From: Brochothrix campestris
GTDB taxonomy: Bacteria; Bacillota; Bacilli; Lactobacillales; Listeriaceae
Length of the DNA stretch: 64,000 nucleotides
Assembly: GCF_046058945.1 (NCBI RefSeq)
Contig: NZ_CP175511.1
Span: forward strand, 372,001-436,000
Direction: 5' to 3'
Under the pieces are notes generated by a model. It made no database searches, had not been told where the DNA came from, and was given only the letters and a program-made list of their open reading frames with translations. Position numbers and translations under genes: made by a program. This document shows, piece after piece, positions 50,405-60,877 of this stretch. Numbering within the stretch: position 1 is the first letter of the stretch; every line of letters begins with the position of its first letter.

Positions 50405-52810
50405 GTGGGGACAAAAGAAGAAAACGTCGTACTTAATTTCAAGCAGACCGGTCAAGTAGAGTTTGCACAAAATGCGAAACAACTAAATAAAATCATGAAC
50501 GAAGCCGCGCAAAAATACAGAATGCAAACGAATGCGATGGGCACTGATGCCACCGCCACCGATCGATTGAAAGCGACGAAAGAAAAGTTAACACGACAAA
50601 TCGAAGCAGGAACCAAGCGAACTGAAAAATTACGCCAAGAATACGAAAAATCAGTTAAAGAAACAGGCGCCTACTCTGATAAATCACTTAAATTACATGG
50701 GCAGTTAGCCAAGTCTGACAGCGCTGAAAAAGTATTAAAAGACTCGCTCGCAAAGACAAACCAAGAGTTAAAGAAGCAAGCGATTTACAGCGATGAACTA
50801 AAAGAAAAATTAAACAAAATGACTGAAGTTGGCAATAAAATGAAAAGTGTCGGGAAAACGATGTCGATGTATGTCACTGCGCCAATCGTTGCAGGTGTCG
50901 GTCTATCAATTAAGGCAGCTTCTGACTTCGAAAGTTCGTTCGCTGGTGTAAAGAAAACGGTGGATGAGGTTGTTGATAAGAACGGTAAAGTAACACTTTC
51001 TTATAAAGACCTTGAAGATGGTATTCGTAAAATGGCATTAGAAATACCTGCAGCAACGACTGAAATAAATGCAGTTGCTGAATCGGCTGGCCAATTAGGT
51101 ATTAAAACGGAGAACGTTCTTTCGTTCACTCGGACGATGATTGATATGGGGCAAGCGACAAACATGAGTTCTGAGGATGCGGCCACCGCATTAGCAAAAT
51201 TAGCGAATATCACGCAAATGCCACAAGAGAACTTTGATAAGTTAGGCTCGTCAATTGTTAATTTAGGGAACAACATGGCAACGACAGAGTCTGATATTGT
51301 CGAAATGTCTTTGCGACTGGCTGGTAGTTCTAAACAGGCAGGCATGAGCGAGGACCAAATATTAGCATTGGCTGCGGCCATGTCGTCAGTTGGTATTAAT
51401 GCTGAAGCCGGTGGTGGTTCTATGTCGCGCATCATGCAGAAAATCAATAGCGACGTGATGAGTGGTGCTGGAAACCTCGAAAACTTTGCAAGTGTTGCGA
51501 ACATGAGTGCTTCTGACTTTCAGAAAGCGTGGAAAGAGGATGCATCGAGTGCACTTGTTTCATTTGTTGAAGGACTGGACTCGGCCGGTAAATCAGGCGA
51601 GGATGTATCTGGCATTTTAAAAGACATGGGTATCCGTTCAACACAAGAAGTTGATACGATGCTACGTCTAGCTGGTGCCGGTGATGTACTAAGTGGCGCA
51701 TTAGATACGTCGGCTGAAGGTTGGCGCGAAAACACAGCTCTCACTAAAGAAGCCGAGACACGCTATGCTACATTTGAGTCGAAACTTCAGATGGTTAAAA
51801 ATAAATTTTCTGACATTATGATTACTGTCGGAGGACCTTTTATGGATGCTGTTGCGGGAATGTTGGATGGATTAACACCGATACTGAATGTTATTTCTTC
51901 AATCGCTACCAAGTTTGGTGAGGCTGACAAAAACACGCAACAAATGATTATGACGTTCGTTGGTATTGTAGCTGCTATTGGGCCGACCTTAATTATATTA
52001 GGTCAACTGGTAACTAGCGTTAGTGCGATTGTTCGAGTGGTTAAATCGCTACAGGTCGCTTTAGCATTAATGTCATTTAACCCGGTTGTTTTAGGAATTG
52101 GGTTATTAATTGCTGCGTTTGTTTTGTGTTACACAAAAATAGGCTGGTTCCGGGACGGCGTCAATATGTACATGAAAGGTGTTAAAGATATATTTGTCAC
52201 GATTCTCAAGTTTATATCCGGCTTTTTCAAGTCGTCTTTTGGCGGAATATTAACTACTGTCAGTGATGTTTTTTCTGCAATGAAACGCTATTTTAATGGA
52301 ATTATTGATTTTGTTGCGGGTGTCTTTACAGGTGACTGGTCCCGCGCTTGGGAAGGTCTCGTTAACATTTTCGGAGGCATCATGGACGGTTTAAGCGCGG
52401 TATTCAAAGCGCCACTCAATGCTGTGATTGGTATGATTAATGGGTTTATTGGTGGTTTAAATCATATCAAGATACCGGACTGGGTGCCTAAATTTGGTGG
52501 GAATAGCTTCTCAATCTCTCCAATTCCTTACCTTGCTAAAGGTGGTCATTTCTTAAATGGCCAAGCGATTGTAGGTGAAGCTGGACCGGAACTTGTTTCG
52601 AGTACAAATGGTAGAACTACCGTTACACCTCTATCTAATGATGAAAAAAGCAAAGGGATTGGTGGCAACCTTAAAGGAACAACCGTCGAACAACATGTTC
52701 ATATTAACAGTATTAATACAGGTAGCATGAATGAGCTTGATCGTATGAATCGTGGCATTGCAAAAGCGGCACGTTTAAATAACTTCGGAGTAGGGAGGAC
52801 GAATGCGTGA
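50405..52810 (+). CDS. Tail tape measure protein
   Basis: 801 residues: N-terminal coiled coil (1-145), the conserved TMP core (GKTMSMYVTAPIVAGVGLSI then KAASDFESSFAGVKKTVDEV, ~150-500), hydrophobic segments near 515-590 and 600-660, and a C-terminal KGGHFLNGQAIVGEAGPELV. By the rule of ~1.5 angstrom per residue the tail would be about 120 nm long. GTG 50405 after TAGGAGG. Confidence 0.94.
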   Translation: MGTKEENVVLNFKQTGQVEFAQNAKQLNKIMNEAAQKYRMQTNAMGTDATATDRLKATKEKLTRQIEAGTKRTEKLRQEYEKSVKETGAYSDKSLKLHGQLAKSDSAEKVLKDSLAKTNQELKKQAIYSDELKEKLNKMTEVGNKMKSVGKTMSMYVTAPIVAGVGLSIKAASDFESSFAGVKKTVDEVVDKNGKVTLSYKDLEDGIRKMALEIPAATTEINAVAESAGQLGIKTENVLSFTRTMIDMGQATNMSSEDAATALAKLANITQMPQENFDKLGSSIVNLGNNMATTESDIVEMSLRLAGSSKQAGMSEDQILALAAAMSSVGINAEAGGGSMSRIMQKINSDVMSGAGNLENFASVANMSASDFQKAWKEDASSALVSFVEGLDSAGKSGEDVSGILKDMGIRSTQEVDTMLRLAGAGDVLSGALDTSAEGWRENTALTKEAETRYATFESKLQMVKNKFSDIMITVGGPFMDAVAGMLDGLTPILNVISSIATKFGEADKNTQQMIMTFVGIVAAIGPTLIILGQLVTSVSAIVRVVKSLQVALALMSFNPVVLGIGLLIAAFVLCYTKIGWFRDGVNMYMKGVKDIFVTILKFISGFFKSSFGGILTTVSDVFSAMKRYFNGIIDFVAGVFTGDWSRAWEGLVNIFGGIMDGLSAVFKAPLNAVIGMINGFIGGLNHIKIPDWVPKFGGNSFSISPIPYLAKGGHFLNGQAIVGEAGPELVSSTNGRTTVTPLSNDEKSKGIGGNLKGTTVEQHVHINSINTGSMNELDRMNRGIAKAARLNNFGVGRTNA

Positions 52811-53505
52811 GTGTTCCTTATTTTATTTTTAACAATCAACACAGTTTGATTGATTATGACTGCATCATTGAAAATGAACTTCATGAAGTGTCTGCCGAAG
52901 AACGTGTTGAAGTTATCAAAATAACTGGACGAAACGGGTCCTTACATCGTTCATATGGCGATTATGATTCTTTCACCTATGAAATCAAAGATATAACCAT
53001 TCCCTGCGACCGGTTGGACGATGTTCGAGGTTGGCTAAGGGGCTCTGGTGATTTAATTTTGCATACAGATAAAGACAAGTGTCGAAAAGCTCGTGTACTA
53101 ATGGGCGCGCCTTTTCAGTACGAAAACGAGTGGGGTGTTTTCTATACGTTCAGTGTGAGCTTCGAATGTCAGCCCTTTAGATACAAGGTTGTGGACCCTG
53201 TGATTGACTTAGAAACAGGGGTCAATCGTCTATTCGATGCAGGCACAGAAAGTGCCAAACCAGTTTTTTATATTGAGTCGTTGGGTGGTGACTTAGTGTT
53301 CGTCATTAATGGTGACACGTTCTCATTAATGAACACAAAAGCGGGCTTCATTACATTAGATAGTGAGCTCGGACAAGCTATATTTGATGGTGCAATCGTT
53401 AAATCTAAAGGGAAATACCCACAACTGCAACCAGGTCTGAACGAAATAGAGGTGAACGGTGCTTTCAAGCGCGTGTCACTGCAAAAAAGGAGTGTTTGGT
53501 ATTAA
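52807..53505 (+). CDS. Distal tail protein (Dit)
   Basis: 232 residues; N-terminal ring domain (HEVSAEERVEVIKITGRNGS and CDRLDDVRGWLRGSGDLILH) and a galectin-like C-terminal half, as in SPP1/TP901-1 Dit. Hub of the baseplate. GTG start overlapping the tape measure stop. Confidence 0.9.
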   Translation: MSVPYFIFNNQHSLIDYDCIIENELHEVSAEERVEVIKITGRNGSLHRSYGDYDSFTYEIKDITIPCDRLDDVRGWLRGSGDLILHTDKDKCRKARVLMGAPFQYENEWGVFYTFSVSFECQPFRYKVVDPVIDLETGVNRLFDAGTESAKPVFYIESLGGDLVFVINGDTFSLMNTKAGFITLDSELGQAIFDGAIVKSKGKYPQLQPGLNEIEVNGAFKRVSLQKRSVWY

Positions 53506-56221
53506 CGATATTAGTTTATACGACGCAAATGAAGTTGATTTTACACACAATGGCTTAATAATGAAAGATTTTGAGGATGAACCAGAGGTTAAACGTGTTT
53601 TAAATGGCGCGTTTAGTTTCTTTGGTGTGTATGCGATGCATGGCCAACATTCCGAACAGCTGAAAGAAAACTGTATTTTAAAAGTTCTTTGTCCTGATCG
53701 AACGTGGCAGCTGTTTCGTATTCAAATCAAAGAAAAAAGTTTGAATACCATTGAACTTTCTGGGTTTCATATTTGTTATGATGCGAATCGAAACTTCATT
53801 TCTAATTTTTTTGAGTCTAATGGAAGTGGTGCTAAAATCATGGCCGGTCTGGAACAGTCGTTGGCTTTTAAACAACGGTTTTCATACGCGTCTAATGTCA
53901 CAAGTACGCATCAGTTCACCGCGAAGCAAGGTTCACCGATAGACATTCTGATTGGAAGTAACAATGGTGGTCAGAACTTAACTGGCGTGACAGGTGGCGA
54001 GCTAGATATGGACCAGTTCAAGATTACGTTGAAAGACCGGCTCGGACAAGACCGCGGCTTTCGTGTCGATTTTGGCATTAACTTAGATAGTATCACCGAA
54101 ACTGTCGATGTCACGACAATGGCCAACTCACTTTTTCTAGTCGGAGCAACACCTGAAGGCGATTATGATGTTGAACAGGACCCTATAACCTTCAGTTATT
54201 TAGAAGTTAAGGGCGTGACCGACGAAACTCGCATTATAAAAAAACGTGAAAACGGAGACTGTAAAACCATTGAAGATTTGAAAAAATGGGGACAGTCTCT
54301 TTTTGATAAAGATAAAATTCATTTACCGAAAGTCACACATGAACTTTCAATTATTGATTTAGCTGGGACTGACGAGTACAAAGAATTTATTCGTTTAGTC
54401 GAATTACAGTTAGGCGATACTGTTCATTGTCAGCTACAGGAAATTGATATCGAAGTCGAAGAACGTTTGATCGAATACACTTGGTTACCGCGTACGGGAA
54501 ACTATAAATCATTAGTTTTGGGCAATGATTTAGAAATGTACTCAAATACCTTCAACAATACGGTAGATAGCGTGCGAAAAGAGCTGAAACTGCAAAGTGA
54601 GGTGCTCTCAGAGAAGATTCTAAGCGCCTCAAATCTAATTACCGGTACAGTTGGTGGTTACGTTCGTTTCAGACCGAAGAATAAACCGTCTGAAATTTTG
54701 ATTATGGACACTGACAACGTTAATACGGCCAAAGAAGTGTGGCGCTGGAACTTAGGCGGTCTTGGCCACTCATCAAATGGAGTGGATGGCCCTTTTAATG
54801 CGGCCATGACTGCAGACGGACAAATTGTGGCAGATGTAATTACTGCCGGCACATTTAACGCTGAAATGTTACGCGTTGGCTTTAATGGCATTGGTGATAC
54901 ATTGCAACTCGTGAATAATGCATTGGTGATTTACAATGCTAAAAATAAAATTATGGAACTGACAAAAACAGGTCTCGAATTTTGGAACGACGACATCCAA
55001 CTCGCTCGAATTGGGACAGCAGGGAAAGTGGCCATTGCTGGAACGGCTGATTTTGGAAAAGATAAGACAGGCAAAGGAGCCTTTATTTCATTAGATACCG
55101 CGGCTGAACTTTTCCAAATTGATGATGGGAAAGGATATGGCATCGGTATATACAAAGGTGGACAAATTAACAGTGCGGTTGATCCAGATAATCCTGCAGG
55201 TTGGGTACACATGGGAAACATGGGAATTGACGGAACGTTAAACGTTAATAAACTGTTCGTTAACGGAAAAGAAGTCACTGGCGGAGGCTCAGGCGGTGGT
55301 GGAGGCGGTGGTACACCACCAAGCCTAACAACCGAACAAGAAAAAAACGCTTGGGCGATTTGGTCTTATCTCAAAGACAGAGATTGGTCCGAACAAGCAG
55401 TGGCCGGCGTATTGGGAAACATGGAACAAGAGTCGTACATTATACCCGACACTGAAGAAGGTAGCGGTGGCCCTGGTTATGGATTAGTGCAATGGACGTC
55501 TCCGAACGCTGGCGAAACCGGTCGAGCATACGTGCAACGTAAGCTGAAAGAAGCTGGTATTTCTGGCGACTATCGCACGATTAACGTGCAGCTCCAGTTA
55601 TTGGAATGGGATATGTTAAACGGACAGTACATTCAAACATCCGATTATCCTTATAGCCCCACGCAATTTAAAAAATTAACGGATATCACGACGGCAACGG
55701 TTGCCTTCGAACGAAACTTTGAACGACCTGCGGTAACTCATCCAGAGCGTATTCCAATGGCGAAGGCTTGGTATGAAAAACTACATGGCTTAGTGGCCGC
55801 AGGAAAATATGGCATGCCTGTACCGGCCGGTTATCAAATCACGTCGTGGTTCGGCGATCGTGATGATCCAATGAATCCCGGTAATTTAGAAACGCATAAA
55901 GGGATGGACTTTGCAGATTCATTAGGAACAGCGATTTTTGCAGTAGAAGATGGCGAAGTTATTGCCAGCTTACCAACAGCTGAAAGTGGCGGGTTTGGTG
56001 AGTACGTCGTTATTAAGCACGCAGACGGCAATTTTACAGGATACGGCCATCTGAATGCTCGTTCAGTATCTACAGGCGCTAAAGTCAGCAAAGGGTCACA
56101 AATAGGCAACATGGGGACGACAGGGAACTCAACAGGTGTTCATCTACATTTCAGTGTTGGGACTGCACTGTGGGGACCGTATCAAGACCCCGCTCCGTTT
56201 CTTGGGCTAATACGACCGTAA
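53492..56221 (+). CDS. Tail-associated lysin: Tal with tail lysozyme and M23 peptidase domains
   Basis: About 909 residues. ~1-385: phage tail endopeptidase/Tal fold; ~390-600: beta-rich spacer; Gly-rich linker (GGGSGGGGGGG); ~620-780: phage tail lysozyme (AWAIWSYLKDRDWSEQAVAG, GNMEQES with Glu); ~790-909: M23 peptidase with HKGMD and HLHF zinc motifs. Cuts the cell wall at infection. The start is uncertain: AAAAAAGGAG is best spaced for an ATT at 53501, the GTG at 53492 overlaps that site, and the GTG at 53459 would add a tail without conservation. Confidence 0.9.
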   Translation: MFGINDISLYDANEVDFTHNGLIMKDFEDEPEVKRVLNGAFSFFGVYAMHGQHSEQLKENCILKVLCPDRTWQLFRIQIKEKSLNTIELSGFHICYDANRNFISNFFESNGSGAKIMAGLEQSLAFKQRFSYASNVTSTHQFTAKQGSPIDILIGSNNGGQNLTGVTGGELDMDQFKITLKDRLGQDRGFRVDFGINLDSITETVDVTTMANSLFLVGATPEGDYDVEQDPITFSYLEVKGVTDETRIIKKRENGDCKTIEDLKKWGQSLFDKDKIHLPKVTHELSIIDLAGTDEYKEFIRLVELQLGDTVHCQLQEIDIEVEERLIEYTWLPRTGNYKSLVLGNDLEMYSNTFNNTVDSVRKELKLQSEVLSEKILSASNLITGTVGGYVRFRPKNKPSEILIMDTDNVNTAKEVWRWNLGGLGHSSNGVDGPFNAAMTADGQIVADVITAGTFNAEMLRVGFNGIGDTLQLVNNALVIYNAKNKIMELTKTGLEFWNDDIQLARIGTAGKVAIAGTADFGKDKTGKGAFISLDTAAELFQIDDGKGYGIGIYKGGQINSAVDPDNPAGWVHMGNMGIDGTLNVNKLFVNGKEVTGGGSGGGGGGGTPPSLTTEQEKNAWAIWSYLKDRDWSEQAVAGVLGNMEQESYIIPDTEEGSGGPGYGLVQWTSPNAGETGRAYVQRKLKEAGISGDYRTINVQLQLLEWDMLNGQYIQTSDYPYSPTQFKKLTDITTATVAFERNFERPAVTHPERIPMAKAWYEKLHGLVAAGKYGMPVPAGYQITSWFGDRDDPMNPGNLETHKGMDFADSLGTAIFAVEDGEVIASLPTAESGGFGEYVVIKHADGNFTGYGHLNARSVSTGAKVSKGSQIGNMGTTGNSTGVHLHFSVGTALWGPYQDPAPFLGLIRP

Positions 56222-56240
56222 ATTATAAGGAGTGTGACAC

Positions 56241-58643
56241 ATGACAATCTACCAATTCAACTTAAGCACGACAGAGCCTAACAACTCTATCGGGCTTATT
56301 CGTGTACGACAAGACGATGATGAATCGCAAATTTTCAAAGTAACAATCTATGAAAACGGCTCACCTAAAAATTTAACCGGTGTTTTTGCGGAATTTAATA
56401 TGGTTGATGCAAAGGACCACGTTATTGTTGATGAAGCTTATATCACAGATGGACCAAATGGTTTGGTTGAATACCATTTAAATAAAGCTGCGATGCAGTC
56501 AGTCGGTCGTTGTAAAGCTTACTTTAGCTTTAAAAATGAAGATGATGTTCTATTTAGCACAAAAGACTTTAGTTATAACGTTATTTGGTCCGCACTGAGC
56601 CACCCGTTACATCATGGGTGCGACTATGTTTGGACGATTGCAGATTTGATAGAGAATCTGAAAGACTACATTGAACACGCGATGGGTGATTTTGATGATT
56701 GGTTTGAATCTGTCAAAGATATTTTAGCCTCGATTGATCCTGGTGGCGTTATTTTAAAAGAACTACTCGATGCACGTCATTCAACACCGTTTGATATGAA
56801 ACACAGTACATTAAAAGAACGTTTGGACTATACTGATGCCTTAGTTAAAAGGTTAGAGGAGTTAGAAAATAGCTTTGATTTAGCTACGCTAGAGCCTATG
56901 TTCGTTTCTAATTTAGCCACTCGAAGAAATGCTGTGCTGCAGGCATTTTGTATTGATACTAAAACTTCACAGTATTATGCAGCACAATCAGATAGTCAAA
57001 CGCCTGAAGGGTTTGTTATTTCTCAGATATCGCCTGCAGGCAGCAAGTTATTATCTACCATGAACTTTCCAAATTCTGGACATGGGACGACATTTGGCAT
57101 GGAACGTGAAAAAGACACTATTTATATCTGGACGATTACTAACAATTGTGCGGATGAACAACGTCTAATTCGTGTTCCTTATGTAAAAAACAGCACACTC
57201 GACTATTCAACGGACTTGAAAGATTATACACCAGCAAGTCTGAAAAACATCTATTTCACTCCAGTCGTTGACATGCTTCATAACACCATGCTAATTCGCC
57301 GTGGTGATGGTTTATGTGAATTACGTCATTTAGATGACATTAAGAACGGCATAGATAAGGTGTTATATAGCGTACAGGTGCCTATCACTGAAAATAATGA
57401 CGACCGTCCAATGCAAGGCGCTGTTTCACACGGCACTACTTTGTACTGGTACTCCGGTTGGTCAACCAATGCAGTGAAAGTTTTTAAGTATGATATGGTC
57501 TCAAAAAAATTACTGATCACACGTGAGTTTGAATTTCCAAATGAGACAGGTAATGGATTTACTGATGATTATCGGGAGCCTGAAGGTTTGGCTTACTATA
57601 TCAACCCTTATACAGGTAAAGAGTCATTATTGATGGGAATTACGAGTGGGGACTCAATTAAACGTTATCAAATGATTTATGCTATCCACCAACGAGGTGC
57701 ACAAGAACATTTTGACAGCCTCAGAGCGTTAGAATCTCAAAATTACGCCTATTTTAGAGGTGATGGACGCGCACATGGCATTCCAACTGGACTTACTAAA
57801 CTGTCTGATTTACGACGAACAGGTGTTTATTATTTAACAGCTGAAATGGGTGCTTTATTGACTGATTTACCTTCCCCACAATTTAAAAATGCTGGAATCT
57901 TTGTAGAAAATAAACCTGGTGAACAACATGATAATTTACGACAAATTGTGACACGGTCCTCTTATAGTCGGAAAAATTTAAGTGTTGAACGAATGTTGGA
58001 CTACGATGGTAGCGCCGGCATTTGGTCCACTCGCTCGTCAGTAAGTTCACAACAGGAATATATCGCAGCTGCAGATTACGATTATCAGTTATCTAATGTT
58101 ATTTTGCCAGACACCTATTACATTACAACACCTCAAGCAAAACTATTTAAAGACCATCCTGAAAAAGATGGCGAGTCGGGCTGGTTCTTTGAAGTGTTAT
58201 CAGGTGATAGCGCTGGAAATTCATTGCAAAGATTAACAAAAAACAGCAGTACGCGCGGACACATTCACCAACGGATGAACAATGGCATAAGTTCGTGGAT
58301 AGCTACACGAGCCGGTCAATTAGATTATGTAAAGATACCTTTAGTGCCTGCAATCGCTAGTGAAGTAGAAGAACTTCGTGTGGCTAATCAAGGGAATTAT
58401 TTAATCATTCGAGGGAAAACAAAAATAAATTTCAAAGATAATGACGGTGCTATTTTTGCTAACTTACCTGAAGGCTATCGTCCTAATTTTTACTGGGAGC
58501 AAATATGCGCATTAGGAGGGACAACTGGTTATACGAAGGTGACCGTTAATGCGGATGGCCGCATGAATTTTTATGGATTAGATGCAGTTAATGAACCGGC
58601 AATTACATCTGTTTATATGTATCTAACAATACCTATCTTTTGA
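56241..58643 (+). CDS. BppU-type receptor-binding baseplate protein with propeller and pyocin-knob domains
   Basis: 800 residues: 1-120 BppU N-terminus (LIRVRQDDDESQIFKVTIYE) that attaches to Dit; ~120-210 helical stalk; ~215-490 a beta-propeller resembling helveticin J/TagC-like proteins (FCIDTKTSQYYAAQSDSQTP, GHGTTFGMEREKDTIYIWTI, YREPEGLAYYINPYTG); ~500-700 two pyocin-knob-like domains (GLTKLSDLRRTGVYYLTAEM; NVILPDTYYITTPQAKLF); ~710-800 a C-terminal beta domain. Likely binds wall teichoic acid or surface sugars. AAGGAG before the ATG. Confidence 0.82.
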   Translation: MTIYQFNLSTTEPNNSIGLIRVRQDDDESQIFKVTIYENGSPKNLTGVFAEFNMVDAKDHVIVDEAYITDGPNGLVEYHLNKAAMQSVGRCKAYFSFKNEDDVLFSTKDFSYNVIWSALSHPLHHGCDYVWTIADLIENLKDYIEHAMGDFDDWFESVKDILASIDPGGVILKELLDARHSTPFDMKHSTLKERLDYTDALVKRLEELENSFDLATLEPMFVSNLATRRNAVLQAFCIDTKTSQYYAAQSDSQTPEGFVISQISPAGSKLLSTMNFPNSGHGTTFGMEREKDTIYIWTITNNCADEQRLIRVPYVKNSTLDYSTDLKDYTPASLKNIYFTPVVDMLHNTMLIRRGDGLCELRHLDDIKNGIDKVLYSVQVPITENNDDRPMQGAVSHGTTLYWYSGWSTNAVKVFKYDMVSKKLLITREFEFPNETGNGFTDDYREPEGLAYYINPYTGKESLLMGITSGDSIKRYQMIYAIHQRGAQEHFDSLRALESQNYAYFRGDGRAHGIPTGLTKLSDLRRTGVYYLTAEMGALLTDLPSPQFKNAGIFVENKPGEQHDNLRQIVTRSSYSRKNLSVERMLDYDGSAGIWSTRSSVSSQQEYIAAADYDYQLSNVILPDTYYITTPQAKLFKDHPEKDGESGWFFEVLSGDSAGNSLQRLTKNSSTRGHIHQRMNNGISSWIATRAGQLDYVKIPLVPAIASEVEELRVANQGNYLIIRGKTKINFKDNDGAIFANLPEGYRPNFYWEQICALGGTTGYTKVTVNADGRMNFYGLDAVNEPAITSVYMYLTIPIF

Positions 58644-58659
58644 TTAGAAAGGAGTCTCG

Positions 58660-60384
58660 ATGATGAAAATAAAAAAAGTAAATCACTCTCGCATGGAACT
58701 AGGGTCTAGCATTAAACCGCTATCCGATTTGAATGTTGAATTTTACGATCAAGATATTAACACGTCAGTTTTGCACTTTATACTGACACGATGCGGAAAG
58801 CCAATCAATTTATCAAAAGAAAAAGCGAAAAGCAATATTGTCTTGATTGCTCAAGATGGCAGTAAAATATACGATTTACCTATTGTATTTGATGAAGAAA
58901 AAGGAGAGATAAGTTATACAATTCCGACTTGGTTTTTAAAACATACTGGACCTGTTATTGGTCAGATATACGTGTATCAAAATGACAATATTCTTGTGAC
59001 TCGTATGTTTAGTTTCACGCTAAAAGACAGTCTTACAAGTAGTTACAGTGCTCAAACTAAACTTGAATATATAAAAACATTTCATGACTTAGAAACGGTT
59101 ATTACTGAACGTGTTCAGCTTATCGAAGAAGCTCTTGCAAACGGAGAGGATTATGTATCTTTGATGAATACGACTTTAGCATCTGGAAAGTCCGAGATAG
59201 AAAAAATAGTCAATCAATCTATGTCAGATTTAAAGGATACAGCAACTGATGCTCAAGCAGATGTTTCGGCTGCGGCAACAACAGCTGTAATATCTATTAA
59301 CGCTGCGGTTACCAGCGGTCAAAAAAACATTGAAACGACTTCGACTACAGCAATGAACGCTGTTGATAAAAAAAGTGAAGAAGTGTTAGCTGCAATTAAA
59401 GACGGCGACTTTTGGAAAAAAAGCGAGTTATTCCAAAGATGGAACGCAAATGGAACACAAAAGGCTATCAGCAATATAGATATTGACACGTTTTTTACCG
59501 TAGGTGATTTTTATTGTCTAAGTCCTAAAAATGGGCCTACAACAGGAAATGGTTATTTAACGGTCCTTGCCGGTAATATAGACATTACAACCAATTCTGG
59601 ATACTACCTACAGATTTTTAGAAGCTACAGTACCAATAAAGTATATTCACGCCAACGTAAACAGGGAGCAACCGCTTGGTTGCCTTGGCTTCAAAATATG
59701 ACAGATGAAGATGTTAGTACTTTTCAAAAAGATCAGATATGGAAAGACGATGGAACTATAAAAATAGAAAGCAACTACGACATGTTAAATGTGACAGAAC
59801 TAAAAAGTAAAAATATTTATGTAACAACCCCTTTAAACGGTCCTGATACAACTAATTCGTCAGGATATTACAAGCGTAACGTACGTGACGGTGGGTACAT
59901 GGAAGTGTACTTTTCCGCCTTTGGTAAAAATGAAATTTATCGAAATGCTTATAATGCAGGAACAAGTACATGGCTTGGCTGGATTAAGTTGGCAACAAAT
60001 ACTGATATTTCAACACTACAATCGTCCATTACGACTTTGAAACCAGTTGTTTTATGGTCTGGTTCAGCAAAGGGTGTCGCAAACACCATTTATAAGCTGA
60101 CACGTGCGATTAATCTTGCTCGTAAGATACGGATTACTTATGATTATCCCGGTGCAAGTGGAAAAGTAGCTGTCATTGATTTAACAAACACTAAGAAGTT
60201 TATTATTCACGACTTGAATTTAATTGATGCTGGAAGTGGTGGTGGTGTTTATGAAGCACAAGTTGATTTTTCAACGCTTACAGGATTTCAAATTATTTTT
60301 GATGCGGTCTATGACTTGACGACAAGTAAAACAACCCTTGATAAAAATACATTTACTCTAAGAAAAGTAGAGGAGGTAGACTAA
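58660..60384 (+). CDS. Second BppU-type baseplate protein with pyocin-knob domains
   Basis: 574 residues: N-terminal BppU-like domain (~15-130), a helical stalk (~140-250) rich in Ala/Thr, and two knob domains (~265-345, DTFFTVGDFYCLSPKNGPTT to TAWLPWLQN; ~355-445, SKNIYVTTPLNGPDTTNSSG to STWLGWIKLA) and a final ~100-residue beta domain. Two such proteins in a row suggest a two-component receptor apparatus. AGAAAGGAG before the ATG. Confidence 0.8.
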   Translation: MMKIKKVNHSRMELGSSIKPLSDLNVEFYDQDINTSVLHFILTRCGKPINLSKEKAKSNIVLIAQDGSKIYDLPIVFDEEKGEISYTIPTWFLKHTGPVIGQIYVYQNDNILVTRMFSFTLKDSLTSSYSAQTKLEYIKTFHDLETVITERVQLIEEALANGEDYVSLMNTTLASGKSEIEKIVNQSMSDLKDTATDAQADVSAAATTAVISINAAVTSGQKNIETTSTTAMNAVDKKSEEVLAAIKDGDFWKKSELFQRWNANGTQKAISNIDIDTFFTVGDFYCLSPKNGPTTGNGYLTVLAGNIDITTNSGYYLQIFRSYSTNKVYSRQRKQGATAWLPWLQNMTDEDVSTFQKDQIWKDDGTIKIESNYDMLNVTELKSKNIYVTTPLNGPDTTNSSGYYKRNVRDGGYMEVYFSAFGKNEIYRNAYNAGTSTWLGWIKLATNTDISTLQSSITTLKPVVLWSGSAKGVANTIYKLTRAINLARKIRITYDYPGASGKVAVIDLTNTKKFIIHDLNLIDAGSGGGVYEAQVDFSTLTGFQIIFDAVYDLTTSKTTLDKNTFTLRKVEEVD

Positions 60385-60719
60385 TGCAGCTTGTTTTAAA
60401 TGAATCAAATGAAATTGTAGCCTATGCATTAATCGGAGAAATTGAAGGCGCGGTATCCTATGAACTACTGTTGCCGCGGCAGTTTGACAGACTCCGAAGT
60501 GACGATGGACGAGATGATGAATATCTGTATGGGTTACCACCGAATTTTGAGGCTGATTTTAAGCCTCTTTATTTTTCTTTAATAGATGATCGCATCATTC
60601 TAAATCAAAACTATATCGAACCAATCGAAGAACAAAATAATGAGGCTTTAACTCTTGCTGAATTGACTGAAATGGTGGCTGAAATGTATTTGGCCACAAA
60701 TCTGAATGGAGGAGAATGA
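60384..60719 (+). CDS. DUF2977-like small baseplate-region protein
   Basis: 111 residues beginning MQLVLNESNEIVAYALIGEI, with PPNFEADFKPLYFSLIDDRI, then a helical acidic end. Found between baseplate and lysis genes in many Firmicutes phages. AGAGGAGG before the ATG. Role unknown. Confidence 0.7.
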   Translation: MQLVLNESNEIVAYALIGEIEGAVSYELLLPRQFDRLRSDDGRDDEYLYGLPPNFEADFKPLYFSLIDDRIILNQNYIEPIEEQNNEALTLAELTEMVAEMYLATNLNGGE

Positions 60720-60720
60720 C

Positions 60721-60876
60721 ATGACAAGCATTATCGCTTTGAAGCTAGTAATAATGTCTTATAGCAACGGAACATATACATTAGACGATATGAAACAGCT
60801 TGTGCTGAATAACCGATTAACTGCCAAAGAATACAAAGACATTACTGGATTTGATTACATCTTAGAGGAGGTATAA
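60721..60876 (+). CDS. XkdX family protein
   Basis: 51 residues: begins MTSIIALKLVIMSYSNGTYT and ends with LTAKEYKDITGFDYILEEV, the XkdX pattern. Small protein at the end of the tail module; function unknown. GGAGGAG before the ATG. Confidence 0.8.
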   Translation: MTSIIALKLVIMSYSNGTYTLDDMKQLVLNNRLTAKEYKDITGFDYILEEV

Positions 60877-60877
60877 C

